DNA from: Syntrophus sp. (in: bacteria)
Lineage (GTDB): Bacteria > Desulfobacterota > Syntrophia > Syntrophales > UBA8958
NCBI GenBank assembly: GCA_025355725.1
Contig: JANXZC010000150.1
Location: 1 to 50,229, forward strand
Length of the DNA stretch: 50,229 nt
Direction: 5' to 3'
In this document: in pieces, positions 1 to 8,300 of the stretch
Layout of the letters: each line of letters opens with the position of its first letter
Position numbering within the stretch: position 1 is the first letter of the stretch
Notes under the pieces: generated by a model
What the model was told of the DNA's origin: nothing
The model's input: only the letters and a program-made list of their open reading frames with translations
Database searches by the model: none
Translations under genes and position numbers: made by a program

Positions 1-97
1 TCGAAATCATTTTTTACCTCTTCCCACAAATCTTTTGCCATGTAGCTTGTTGCTCCTATAGGTAGCAAAAAAAGCCCTTTGTCCTTTGATATTTCGA
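1..97 (-). other. Inverted piece of thsA (SLOG-like domain coding, flipped relative to 98-221)
   Basis: Read on the minus strand this piece is open and encodes residues such as DKGLFLLPIGATSYMAKDLW, which look like the C-terminal SLOG-type ligand-binding domain of Thoeris ThsA. Reverse-complementing 1-97 and joining it to base 98 gives one uninterrupted frame (…EEVKNDF-DTLYPHINPD…) that ends at the stop at 219-221. The piece is bounded by a 7-bp inverted repeat, TCGAAAT at 1-7 and ATTTCGA at 91-97. The window begins exactly at the outer repeat. This is either a fold-back assembly or library chimera at a contig end, or a real short inversion that breaks the gene. The frame continuity is seen directly; the family is recognised by similarity in memory only. 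Confidence 0.6.
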
Positions 98-221
98 CAC
101 GTTATATCCCCATATTAATCCCGATATTAAGAATCAATTCTTGCTTTTGAACGATGATAGTAAAAAACCAGTTGAAATTATTGATATCATAATATCGATC
201 CTAAAGAAACTAACCATATAA
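98..221 (+). CDS. thsA: Thoeris NADase ThsA, 3' end only (partial)
   Basis: About 40 codons of the C-terminus of a larger protein, ending at TAA 219-221 with the tail …VEIIDIIISILKKLTI. In type I Thoeris, ThsA is a SIR2-SLOG NADase that depletes NAD+ when its SLOG domain binds the cyclic ADP-ribose signal made by ThsB. The assignment rests on the directly following thsB gene, on the SLOG-like sequence recovered when 1-97 is flipped back, and on tight spacing: the stop overlaps the AAGGAGGG ribosome-binding site (220-226) of thsB. The catalytic SIR2 half lies outside the window, so integrity cannot be judged. The in-frame TGA at 87-89 on the plus strand is a product of the flipped segment. Confidence 0.6.
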
Positions 222-231
222 GGAGGGTACC

Positions 232-705
232 ATGGCAAAAAGAACATTTTTTAGTTTTCATTACAAACAGGATGTTTGGCGCGCTGGTGTTGTCCGAAAT
301 AGCTGGGTTACTCAGGATAGAGAGGCTGCAGGTTTCTTTGATTCAGCAGCTTGGGAAGAAGTTAAAAAAAAGAAAGACTCTGATATTGAAAAATGGATCG
401 ATGAACAACTGAAAGGCACTTCTGTGACTGTGGTTTTAATTGGAGAGAAGACGTATGGACGGAAATGGATCAACTATGAAATAATTGCCAGTTGGAAGAA
501 AGGTAATGGCCTCCTTGGAATTTACATCCATAACATCAAAGACAAGGATCAAAAAACTTCAAACAAGGGCAAAAATCCGTTCGATCAATGGACGTTCACG
601 AAAGCTGATGGAAAAACGGTTGCAAAAATCCCTGTACACGATTGGGTAACCGGTGATGGTTACAAGAACCTTGGTACTTGGATCGAAAATGCAGCAAAAC
701 CCTGA
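232..705 (+). CDS. thsB: Thoeris defence TIR-domain protein ThsB
   Basis: A 157-residue single-domain TIR protein of the MTH538/DUF1863 type. In Thoeris, ThsB senses phage infection and makes a cyclic ADP-ribose isomer from NAD+, which activates ThsA. The sequence shows the family opening MAKRTFFSFHYKQD, the VVRNSWV and FFDSAAWEE segments, the strand TSVTVVLIG, and the GRKWINYEI motif, in which E83 is the expected catalytic glutamate. The C-terminal HDWVTGDGY segment is also typical. It is somewhat shorter than the Bacillus cereus protein as I recall it. A strong AAGGAGGG site precedes the ATG by 5 bases. The gene is AT-rich compared with the core genes to the right, in keeping with acquisition by transfer. 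Confidence 0.88.
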   Translation: MAKRTFFSFHYKQDVWRAGVVRNSWVTQDREAAGFFDSAAWEEVKKKKDSDIEKWIDEQLKGTSVTVVLIGEKTYGRKWINYEIIASWKKGNGLLGIYIHNIKDKDQKTSNKGKNPFDQWTFTKADGKTVAKIPVHDWVTGDGYKNLGTWIENAAKP

Positions 706-983
706 AACCGACCATTTAAGTATAATATAAAATAGGGTTACATACACAAATCAGTAACTGTCCCGATATTTTACGAATATCTTGTCTCTTCGGATCTTCT
801 ATATGAACGCTCGCAAGGTGGGATCGACCCTGTGTTAAAATTGTGCTTAATACAAAAGAAATGAACAGAACTAATAAGATTCAATAGAATTGATAACAAG
901 CGAAATTAATCATATTATAAAAATTTACGGGAAACCAGACTAAATATCAATGGCTTATAATTGTCTGTTTTTACTACGCTTTT
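706..983. other. AT-rich non-coding stretch after thsB
   Basis: No convincing reading frame, RNA gene or strong terminator is visible. Base composition is clearly AT-rich, like thsB and unlike the chromosome beyond 1100. It ends at the tRNA fragment, so it is probably the inner edge of an acquired island. Confidence 0.4.
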
Positions 984-985
984 GA

Positions 986-1031
986 CTTCCTAATCCGGGT
1001 GTCGTGCGTTCAAATCGCACCGGGGGTACCA
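986..1031 (+). other. 3' fragment of a tRNA gene, probable attachment-site scar
   Basis: A complete T-arm is present: stem GTGCG (1004-1008), loop TTCAAAT (1009-1015), stem CGCAC (1016-1020). It is followed by the acceptor 3' strand CGGGGGT (1021-1027), discriminator A and encoded CCA (1029-1031). Upstream, TTCCTAA followed by TCCGG looks like an anticodon loop with a CCU (Arg) anticodon, but the bases before it (TTGAC) cannot pair with TCCGG, and no D-arm or 5' acceptor strand exists. The piece is therefore a tRNA 3' end, the usual footprint left by tyrosine-integrase insertion. No integrase is seen in the window. Confidence 0.65.
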
Positions 1032-1037
1032 GATTTC

Positions 1038-1075
1038 AAGGGGTTAGTGAGATGATCGCTGACCCCTTTTTCTTT
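1038..1075 (+). terminator. Intrinsic terminator after the tRNA fragment
   Basis: Eleven-base-pair stem, GGGGTTAGTGA (1040-1050) with TCGCTGACCCC (1056-1066), allowing G-U pairs, a 5-base loop, then a T-run at 1067-1071. It is probably the original terminator of the tRNA whose 3' end lies just upstream. Confidence 0.75.
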
Positions 1076-1238
1076 ATCGGGCCATTTAACCCATCCTTTA
1101 CCCGTTTCTGTAACATCTTTCTTCCTTTTGTGCTATGGCCCTGCCGATAGATAAGCTGCGCTTCGAGTATTCAGGATATGCTGTCCGCCAGGGGATAGAA
1201 TCGGAAGAATTATCACTGCCAGTCTGTGTCATATTACC

Positions 1239-1508
1239 CTATTTGAACAAGTCGGCATGTGTTCCCGTTCGCTCGAAGATGATTGCATTTCCTTCAATCC
1301 GGTAAACCAATAGCCAGTCTGGATCGATATGACATTCCCGTCGATCTTTGAAATTGCCGATCAGAAGATGATCTCGGTGTTTGCGTTCCAACGGTATTTC
1401 GCCAATGAGCTTACGAACTATGGACTTGATGCTTTCAGGATCATTGCCGCGCTTTATCATTAACTTCAAATCTTTTTCAAATCGGTTTGTATAGACAGGC
1501 GTCCGCAT
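1239..1508 (-). CDS. yafQ: YafQ-family mRNA interferase toxin
   Basis: An 89-residue RelE/ParE-superfamily toxin that cleaves mRNA on the ribosome and is neutralised by the upstream DinJ-type antitoxin. The residues reported as functional in E. coli YafQ (H50, H63, D67, W68, H87, F91) all have counterparts here at a constant shift of three: H47, H60, D64, W65, H84 and F88, within HIDPDWLLVYRI and GTHADLF. The ATG overlaps the antitoxin stop by one base (TGATG), so the two are translationally coupled. All key residues are intact, so the toxin is predicted to be active. Confidence 0.92.
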   Translation of the reverse strand: MRTPVYTNRFEKDLKLMIKRGNDPESIKSIVRKLIGEIPLERKHRDHLLIGNFKDRRECHIDPDWLLVYRIEGNAIIFERTGTHADLFK

Positions 1509-1768
1509 CAGACACCCAGTCGTTTGAACATGTCATCAGCGTCTTTACATTCTGTAAGGCCCTTTCCTTCTTCGCTGTCGCGGAAGACGGCAATGGTCTC
1601 CTCATTGGGAATCTCGACAGGAAAAGGGAGTCCTCGGCGCAACTTCACTTGACGAAAAAATATATTGATCGCCTCAGTGGTTGAAATCCCCAGGCTTTTA
1701 AGGATTTCCTCAACCTCCTTTTTTAGCTCCCGCTCAGTACGGGCATTGATCATTGCTGTTCGTGCCAT
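1508..1768 (-). CDS. dinJ: DinJ/RelB-family antitoxin
   Basis: An 86-residue antitoxin with an N-terminal ribbon-helix-helix region (TAMINARTERELKKEVEEI, then SLGISTTEAINIFFRQV) and a C-terminal tail (SEEGKGLTECKDADDMF) of the kind that wraps the toxin. RelB/DinJ proteins bind their own promoter as dimers and, with the toxin, repress the operon. A clear sigma70-type promoter and an overlapping dyad lie directly upstream (1796-1824), supporting autoregulation. It ends with a 1-base overlap into yafQ. Confidence 0.92.
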   Translation of the reverse strand: MARTAMINARTERELKKEVEEILKSLGISTTEAINIFFRQVKLRRGLPFPVEIPNEETIAVFRDSEEGKGLTECKDADDMFKRLGV

Positions 1769-1795
1769 ATTGTTACCCTCAATTCATTTTCCACC

Positions 1796-1824
1796 ATTGT
1801 ATGACATATGCTTTACATTATCAA
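1796..1824 (-). promoter_or_regulatory. dinJ-yafQ promoter with overlapping operator dyad
   Basis: On the minus strand: -35 TTGATA (1819-1824), a 17-base spacer, and -10 TACAAT (1796-1801), about 27 bases upstream of the dinJ ATG. Within it lies the dyad TGTA-nnn-CATATG-nnn-TACA (1798-1817), which overlaps the -10 and fills the spacer. This is where an autorepressor such as DinJ-YafQ would be expected to bind. Confidence 0.7.
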
Positions 1825-1851
1825 GCATCTATTTCGCAGCATCTATTTCGC
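1824..1851. repeat. Perfect tandem duplication of a 14-bp unit
   Basis: AGCATCTATTTCGC occurs twice head to tail (1824-1837 and 1838-1851), abutting the -35 box of the dinJ promoter. It may be a replication-slippage duplication or a second binding site. Confidence 0.85.
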
Positions 1852-1889
1852 GAACGCTTCTCCCCTCCATATGACTTATCCGCTCATGC

Positions 1890-2312
1890 CTATTGAATGA
1901 ATCCCTTCTCCTTCATGATCTCAGGGCGCAGGTACTTCGCCATCGCTGTCTTCATCAAGCGAAAGCCCAACTTCGCATAAAATTCCTCCCGGCCAAGGTT
2001 GGCATAGAGCATTATATTGCAGTTTGAAATTCGCTGAAGGATTCTCTCCGTAATCAGCCTGCCAATACCCTGTTTCTGATACTCTGGAATAACTACGACG
2101 TCATAGATAGCCGCCTGATATGCGCCATCAGAAATGGCTCTCCCAAAACCGATGAGCCTTTCATGGTCGAAGATAAATACAACGGAGAAGCTGTTCAGAA
2201 AAGCCTTTTGATGCAACTCCGGTTTATGATACCCCATGCCCACCAGCTTCAGATAATCCCTGATTATATTCCAGTCAATGTTCTCGCAGTTTTCCTGTAT
2301 TCTCAAATCCAT
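1890..2312 (-). CDS. GNAT-family N-acetyltransferase
   Basis: A 140-residue protein with the GNAT fold, which transfers an acetyl group from acetyl-CoA to an amine of unknown substrate. Motif A is visible as YDVVVIPEYQKQGIG (about residues 69-83), with the pyrophosphate-binding Q-x-x-G-x-G, followed by RLITERIL. The closing segment EEFYAKLGFR (about 109-118) matches the usual Y-x-K-x-GF end of the domain. No signal peptide or extra domain is seen. It stands alone between the toxin-antitoxin pair and a small unknown gene. Confidence 0.88.
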   Translation of the reverse strand: MDLRIQENCENIDWNIIRDYLKLVGMGYHKPELHQKAFLNSFSVVFIFDHERLIGFGRAISDGAYQAAIYDVVVIPEYQKQGIGRLITERILQRISNCNIMLYANLGREEFYAKLGFRLMKTAMAKYLRPEIMKEKGFIQ

Positions 2313-2527
2313 TTGATGATCCTCCTTATAAATACGGACCCTATCTGGGGCCAGCTATAAGTACATCCCTCTGAAGGAATTAGGGGAATGTATTTGATGG
2401 TCTTTGTTTATGTGATTACATTTGATGGGTGATTATATTGAAAACAACGGCTGAGGTCAAAAAGAAAAGGCCCCTGGATCAGATGCAGACAGGGGCTTGG
2501 TCAGGGATGGAGTTAACGCTTTATGGC

Positions 2528-2734
2528 CTATATTCCTTCGAGACCGGCCAGATGGTCATGGCTAGTCATGTTCTTCTCTATCGTTTTCCCCTGCACCCTC
2601 AGTACCTCTACTCCATCCACCAGCCAGGGCATCCAGCCCATCCAGGCAGGGCAGAGGCACCAGGCCCCCATCGTCTTCCCGAAGATGTCCCTCTGAGGAT
2701 TGAACTCGATTCTTTCGTTGCTGATGGTTTCCAT
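2528..2734 (-). CDS. Small hypothetical protein rich in Trp and Met
   Basis: A 68-residue frame I do not recognise. It contains a striking short core, MGAWCLCPAWMGWMPWL (about residues 22-38), with C-x-C and four tryptophans, then a polar tail. A good ribosome-binding site (AAGGAGAAAGGAGACAG) precedes the ATG, and third codon positions are GC-rich as in genuine genes of this genome. No homologue comes to mind. Overlapping frames on both strands lack such support. It may be a small regulatory or membrane-associated protein, or a false call. Confidence 0.4.
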   Translation of the reverse strand: METISNERIEFNPQRDIFGKTMGAWCLCPAWMGWMPWLVDGVEVLRVQGKTIEKNMTSHDHLAGLEGI

Positions 2735-2893
2735 GGCTTTTCTGTCTCCTTTCTCCTTCTTTCGGCATTCCTATGAGAATCTTTAAAAATTATTTTTCAC
2801 AGTCGGGGTAATGACGAATATGAGTTTATAAACCGGCGCTTATCCGGGTCAGGATGCCTGCTGGGGGAACTCATCTTTCGTCTTACAAAATAC

Positions 2894-2922
2894 TTGACAG
2901 GTCCTGGGCTCCATAATATACG
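2894..2922 (+). promoter_or_regulatory. Probable cold-shock gene promoter with long leader
   Basis: -35 TTGACA (2894-2899), 17-base spacer, -10 TATACG (2917-2922). Transcription from about 2929 would give a leader of roughly 170 bases before the csp ATG, similar in scale to the long thermosensing leaders of enteric cspA. The leader contains a hairpin-forming TACCGC…GCGGTA pair near 2940-2965. Apart from this, 2735-3099 holds no gene I can support. Confidence 0.55.
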
Positions 2923-3099
2923 TCGACAGGTTTTTAAGATACCGCTACGGACACCGCGCGGTAGGGGAAGCGAGTAGTAAAGATTGGGTAAAGGCATTTT
3001 GAAGTACAGCGGATGGCCGCCTCGCTCATCAGAGCTTGGGAGCTTCTTTTCTTTCTGTCATAGATGCAATCCGACTTTACAGAAAGGAGGATTCAGGAA

Positions 3100-3300
3100 A
3101 TGCCAGAAGGAAAAGTGAAATGGTTTAATGAACAGAAAGGCTTCGGCTTCATCGAAAAAGATGACGGCGGTGACGTTTTTGTTCACTATAGTGCCATCCA
3201 GAGTTCCGGTTTTAAGACCCTTCAGGAAGGTCAGCGTGTAAGCTTTGACATCGCGCAGGGCAATAAGGGTCCGGCAGCTGAAAATGTAAAAGCCATCTAA
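3100..3300 (+). CDS. Cold-shock-domain protein (CspA family)
   Basis: A 66-residue single cold-shock domain that binds single-stranded RNA and DNA and melts mRNA structure. RNP-1 is present as KGFGFI and RNP-2 as VFVHY, with the opening [12 protein letters not shown] typical of the family. The start was placed at the ATG at 3100 because AAGGAGG (3084-3090) sits just upstream; a longer frame from 3064 would add residues absent from the family. A terminator follows immediately, so it is monocistronic. Confidence 0.95.
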   Translation: MPEGKVKWFNEQKGFGFIEKDDGGDVFVHYSAIQSSGFKTLQEGQRVSFDIAQGNKGPAAENVKAI

Positions 3301-3322
3301 GGCTTTGCAAAGAAAGAATTTT

Positions 3323-3356
3323 AGGCGCTTTGGTTAATAACCATGGCGCCTTTTTT
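3323..3356 (+). terminator. Intrinsic terminator of the cold-shock gene
   Basis: Stem AGGCGC (3323-3328) with GCGCCT, an inner TGGTT/AACCA pairing, then a run of six or more T from 3350. It lies 23 bases after the csp stop. Confidence 0.85.
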
Positions 3357-3391
3357 GCCCCTTCCGGGCAAGCTGTCATTACCATCATCAT

Positions 3392-4297
3392 TCAATTCAG
3401 AGGCAAATGGGTTTCGATAATCCGTTGTGCCGAAAACCCGATCAGACGTATATATACCGCTGTTTCCTCGTCAAGGGCGGCCCGTGGCGCCAGACCGATC
3501 AGTTCCGATTCCCGGATACTAACCCCCGCCAGGTCAGCTTCCTTCCTGACACTATCGAAAACCTCCCTCATGGAGGTAACCTGGAAATTGGTAAGATTCA
3601 TGGAAACCTGGGCGAGATTACGACTTTTCAATAAGACACCAATGGCCCTGACAGAGGGCAAACCGCCGTTGGACTCACGAATCACCCCGGCAATCCGCTT
3701 TGCCAACCCCACATCGGACGAGTCCAGATTGATATTATAGGCAATCAAGGGCATCCTCGCTCCCACGGCCACAGCCCCGGAGCGATCAGAGCAGACATTA
3801 GGCCCCTCGTCGGGTTTACATTTACCCGCCGCCATTCTTTTTATCAGTCCCGGCAATCCGCCCCTGCGAATTTTCGGAAGCTCCCTACTCGCTTCATTTA
3901 TAGCCGCGTCTCCGTAGAAAAAAACCGGTACTCCGTGCTCGGCCGCGAATGCACGCCCGAAACGGTGCGCACACGCCACGGCATCCGACATCTTTGCCCC
4001 TTCCAGGGGGACAAAAGGAACGACATCGACGGCCCCGATCCGCGGATGAACGCCGTCATGGCACCTCAGATCGATAAGCTCCAAAGCCTTGCTTCCCGCT
4101 GCCAGGGCCGCCTCATAAACATGTTCCGGCTCGCCAAGGAAAGTAATGACGCTGCGATGATGATCCCTGTCCCATGAATAATCAAGCAATCTTACGCCGG
4201 ACACGGCAGAGACCGCCGCGGCAATCGCTTTTATTATCTCCGGGTCTCTTCCTTCACTGAAATTCGGGATACACTCAATGATCTTAGGAGGGTTCAC
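3392..4297 (-). CDS. ftcD: Glutamate formimidoyltransferase
   Basis: A 301-residue formiminotransferase, the transferase part of FTCD without the cyclodeaminase domain. It moves the formimino group between formiminoglutamate and tetrahydrofolate, linking histidine breakdown or C1 units to folate. Family features include IIECIPNFSEGRD (6-18), DHHRSVITFLG (45-55) and the metal/folate-site run DLRCHDGVHPRIGAVDVVPF. The start is GTG and overlaps the ftsY stop (GTGA), so it is translated with smc-ftsY. No histidine-degradation genes are nearby, so a role in supplying formyl or methenyl folate is possible. Confidence 0.92.
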   Translation of the reverse strand: MNPPKIIECIPNFSEGRDPEIIKAIAAAVSAVSGVRLLDYSWDRDHHRSVITFLGEPEHVYEAALAAGSKALELIDLRCHDGVHPRIGAVDVVPFVPLEGAKMSDAVACAHRFGRAFAAEHGVPVFFYGDAAINEASRELPKIRRGGLPGLIKRMAAGKCKPDEGPNVCSDRSGAVAVGARMPLIAYNINLDSSDVGLAKRIAGVIRESNGGLPSVRAIGVLLKSRNLAQVSMNLTNFQVTSMREVFDSVRKEADLAGVSIRESELIGLAPRAALDEETAVYIRLIGFSAQRIIETHLPLN

Positions 4298-5238
4298 TGT
4301 TTCTCGCTTCCAAACAGGGCATCCACAAAGGCTTCGCCATGAAAGGGTTGCAGATCTTCAAGACCTTCACCGACTCCGACATAGCGGATGGGAATTTCCA
4401 GTTCCTTGACAATCCGGATAATGATCCCACCCTTGGCCGTCCCATCGAGTTTGGTTAGCACAATGCCGGTCACGCCAATCTCCTCCTTGAACATCTTGGC
4501 CTGGATCAAACCATTCTGTCCCGTCGTCGCATCGACGACCAGGAGAATCTCTTGAGGAGCCCCCGGCAGTTCCCGTTCCACAATTCGCTTCATCTTTTTC
4601 AATTCTTCCATGAGATTGACTTTGGTGTGGAGTCTGCCTGCCGTATCAATGATGAGAACCCGGCCTCTGCCTGCGTTTGCCGCCTGGATGGAATCAAAAA
4701 CAACCGCCGCCGGGTCGGCATTGGGCTTCTGTTTGATAAGCGGCACGCCGACGCGCTGACTCCAGACCTCCAACTGTTCGATAGCCGCCGCCCGAAAAGT
4801 GTCGGCCGCAACCAGGAGGACCTTCTCACCCCTGCTTTTCAATTCATGGGCAATCTTCCCGATAGTGGTAGTCTTTCCCGTTCCGTTCACCCCGACAACC
4901 ATGATGACATATATACCCTCCGCCGGAATTTGGAGGGGAGTCTCCTTTTTCGTCAGAATTTCCTTCATCGTGTCCCTGAGAATTTTCTTCAATAAGTCCG
5001 CGCGGCTAAGTTCCTTTCGCTTGACCTGCTCCTTCATTTTTTCGATTAATTCACAGGTAAAAGCCGGACCGACATCGGAACGGATCAGGACCTCTTCCAA
5101 CTCGTCAAAGAGGTCCTGATCGATTTTTTTCTCCCCGAGGATCAAATCATCGACATCGGTTAAAAGGATATCCCTGGTCTTGGCCAGGCCGTCCTTCAAC
5201 TTGTCAAAAAAACCCTTTTTCTTAAATACGTCGAGCAT
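4294..5238 (-). CDS. ftsY: Signal recognition particle receptor FtsY
   Basis: A 314-residue SRP-type GTPase that docks SRP-ribosome complexes at the inner membrane. The NG domain is complete: G1 loop GVNGTGKT (116-123), the DTFRAAA motif, DTAGR (198-202) and TKLDGTAKGG. The N-terminus is a short basic and amphipathic stretch (FKKKGFFDKLKDGLAKT) in place of the long acidic A domain of E. coli. It sits between smc and ftcD and overlaps ftcD by four bases. Confidence 0.96.
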   Translation of the reverse strand: MLDVFKKKGFFDKLKDGLAKTRDILLTDVDDLILGEKKIDQDLFDELEEVLIRSDVGPAFTCELIEKMKEQVKRKELSRADLLKKILRDTMKEILTKKETPLQIPAEGIYVIMVVGVNGTGKTTTIGKIAHELKSRGEKVLLVAADTFRAAAIEQLEVWSQRVGVPLIKQKPNADPAAVVFDSIQAANAGRGRVLIIDTAGRLHTKVNLMEELKKMKRIVERELPGAPQEILLVVDATTGQNGLIQAKMFKEEIGVTGIVLTKLDGTAKGGIIIRIVKELEIPIRYVGVGEGLEDLQPFHGEAFVDALFGSEKQ

Positions 5239-5355
5239 CTTTACCTCTTAAATACATTAATCATTCAGGACCAACATCCGCAGATACGCAGCCGGGTTAA
5301 ATGCAGACCTCCTTTAACCGTTTTTTATGGATAAGTAAAGATGCGGTTGGGAATT

Positions 5356-8300
5356 TCAGTTCAGGGATACCGAAACCACTGCGGAGATCCCCTGCTTCTG
5401 CATCGTGACTCCAAAGAGATTTTCGGCGACTTCCATGGTTCTTTTGTTGTGGGTAATAAGGATTACCTGAGAATTGGCCGCGATCTCTTTGATGATTTTT
5501 GCAAAAAGATCTACATTGGCGTCATCGAGAGCGGCGTCCACCTCATCCAGGACAAGAAATGGCGTCGGCCGGTACATAATAATCGCCAGAATCAGGGCTA
5601 TGGCAGCCAGGGATTTTTCGCCTCCCGACAGGAGACTGATGTTTTGTGGTCGCTTCCCGGGAATCTGGATATCGATATCAACCCCTGTTTCCAGGAGATC
5701 GCTTTCATCAGTCAGGTGCAGTTCCCCTTTGCCGCCAGGGAAGATCCGGGAAAACATCTCCCGGAAACAAACCCTTACCGCATCAAAGGTTTCGGCAAAT
5801 CGCTGCCGGGAAACCCGATTGATCTTGGCAATTGTCTGCTCAAGGGTTTGGACAGAGGCATCGAGGTCCCGGGCCTGGGAGGTGAGAAAATCAAGCCGCT
5901 CCTTCAGTTGATCATATTCGCTGATCGCCAGGAGGTTGACCTCTCCGAAGGCATCGAGAAGTTGACGGTTCTTCACGAGCCTCTCCTGCATAACCTTCAG
6001 GTCTTCATCATTGATCCGCTGCACAGCCCCTGTCCGTTCATGGAGAACGGTCCCATATTTCTCCGCGATCATCCTGCTCAAACTGTCCATCTGATAGGAA
6101 ATCTCTCGCGCAACCGTTTCCAGGTCCCGCCCCTGCTTGATTATTTGATCGGATTTTTCCTTCGCCTCCCGGCTCTTGCTTTCCCAATCCTTCAGGGAGG
6201 CCTCGGCAAGGGCATAGAGATCCTTTTTTTCCGCAAGGAGCCTTTCCATCTCTGTAAATGACTTGTAGAGATCTACCAGTTGCAGCTCTTCACGGGCAAC
6301 TGCCCCCTGGAGTTCTTCGACCTGAATGTTCGATGTCGAAGAATCCTCCATACCCTCCCTGATCTTTTCCGTCAGGGTAGCGATTTCCGTATTAATTCTC
6401 TCAAATGATCTGACGGCAGATTTTTGCTTTTCCGCGAGCGATGCCTGGCGAACCTTTTCTGAGGTTAGTTCCCTGTCCCTGTCTTCCAGTTCCCGGCGGA
6501 GTTGCCCGACCTTCTCCTGCAATACGGCAAGGGTCTCCTGGATGGCCGCTTCCCGTTTTTTCTGACCTTCGAGATCCTCCTGGCCATTTTTCAGCTTCTC
6601 ACGGGCCTGTTGGTCCTCTTCATCCAGGTTCTCGCTGTTGAATTCGAGAATTTTCAGGGTCTGCTGGATTCGCTTCAGCTCCTCCTGATATCGCTCGACG
6701 TCCTTTTTATGGCTGTTACACTGCAATTCCACCGCATGGATATCGGAGGTCAATGAATCCAGCTCCTCTTCCCCCCTCGCCGCCAGGGAAGCGAGGCGCT
6801 TTTTCCTCATCCCCTCTTCCTGCAGAGCCGTGGACAAATCACGAATCCCTGACTCCAGTGCTTCCATCTCCCGCTTGTTTTTCAGGAGGCTGCGATCACC
6901 TTTCCCATTGCGTCCCCCCGTTAAGACTCCCTGGGGGCTGATCATGTCGCCGTCAGGGGTTACAAAGGTTCCCCGGAATCCGTTTCTATTCCATAGTTCG
7001 AGGCCGTTCCGGAGATTGGGAATGAGGAGGACGTCCCCCAGGAGGTATTCCGCAATCCCCCGAAAAGATTCAGCCACTTCGATACGATCGATCAGCCGCT
7101 CCGTTTCCCGCAGATGTTCGGCATTCGCTGTTCGCTGGGCGGCATGGCGAACTTGCAGGGGGACAAAGCTGCTTCTTCCCACGGCCGCTTCTTTTAAATA
7201 ATCGATTGCCTGCACTCCCGCCTCGTGACTCTTGACAACGACATACTGGAGTTTGTCCCCCAGCACCGCTTCCACAGCAGTTTCATAAGCTTGGGGAACG
7301 CGGATCTGTTCGGCAACCAGGCCGATCACCTGATCTTTCGCGACGCCTTGCAAACCCTTCGTTTCTTTGGCCATCATGATCGATCTGGTGGCTTCATTAC
7401 ACCAGACATATCCGTCATGGAGCTCTTTCAGGGATATAAATCGGGAAGACCGACTGCTGAGATCTTCCTTGAGGCTCTCGATTGTCCCCTCAACTTCCTG
7501 CAGCTCGGTACGGACATTCTCCCATTCTTCCGCCGCCGTTGCCTTGCTGCTGCGAAGCTGCCCGAGCCTCTCAAGATCCTCGTTCAATGACGCAGCAAGT
7601 TCCTTCAAGCGCTCCTCGAGACGCAAAATGCCCTGCCGGTGATCTCCGATATCCTTGTTGTTTCTTTCCTTCTTTCTGCCCAGATCATCGATAACTCTGA
7701 CCAGATGACCATAATTGTTGTTCAGCCGCGATTTCTCCGCCGCAATGTCAATCAATTGAACCTTGTTTTCTTCGAGATGCTGCTGCCGGGAGGATAATTC
7801 ACGTTTAATTTCTGACACCTTGCATTCTACATCTTTGGTATGGTCTTGTGCCTGGGCGATGTCTCCATCCAGAACCTGCTGCAAGGCCGTAATCCTTTCC
7901 CGCTCACGGAACAGTTCCTCATGACGGGCCTTTAATTGCCGGATCTCCTCCCCGAGTCGTTCCTTCCGGGCGTTGATGTCGGCTATCCTGCCTTTTGAGA
8001 ATTCGACGCCCTTCTCCTTGACCTGGATGTTTGTCCGCAACTGATATATTTTCTCCTGGTATTGGGACCGCTCCGACTCCTGGGTTACTACTTCCAGTTT
8101 TGCCGCCGCCAAGAGGGTCTCACATGACGCCAGAGACGCCTTGAGCTCGCTTTCCCGCCTTTCCCAGGCTTCCTGTTGTTGCGCAAGGTTTGTGTGTTTT
8201 TCATATAATTCAATGTAGGCGTAAAGGGCCGCAGCAATCTCATCCTCGCGAATGGCTGTCTTCAGATCTTTATATTGCTCTGCCCGCTTAGCCTGCCGGG

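Noticed and set aside
2429-2776. 115-residue plus-strand frame
   Set aside because: It lies opposite the small Trp-rich gene, has Pro/His-rich low-quality composition and no ribosome-binding site.
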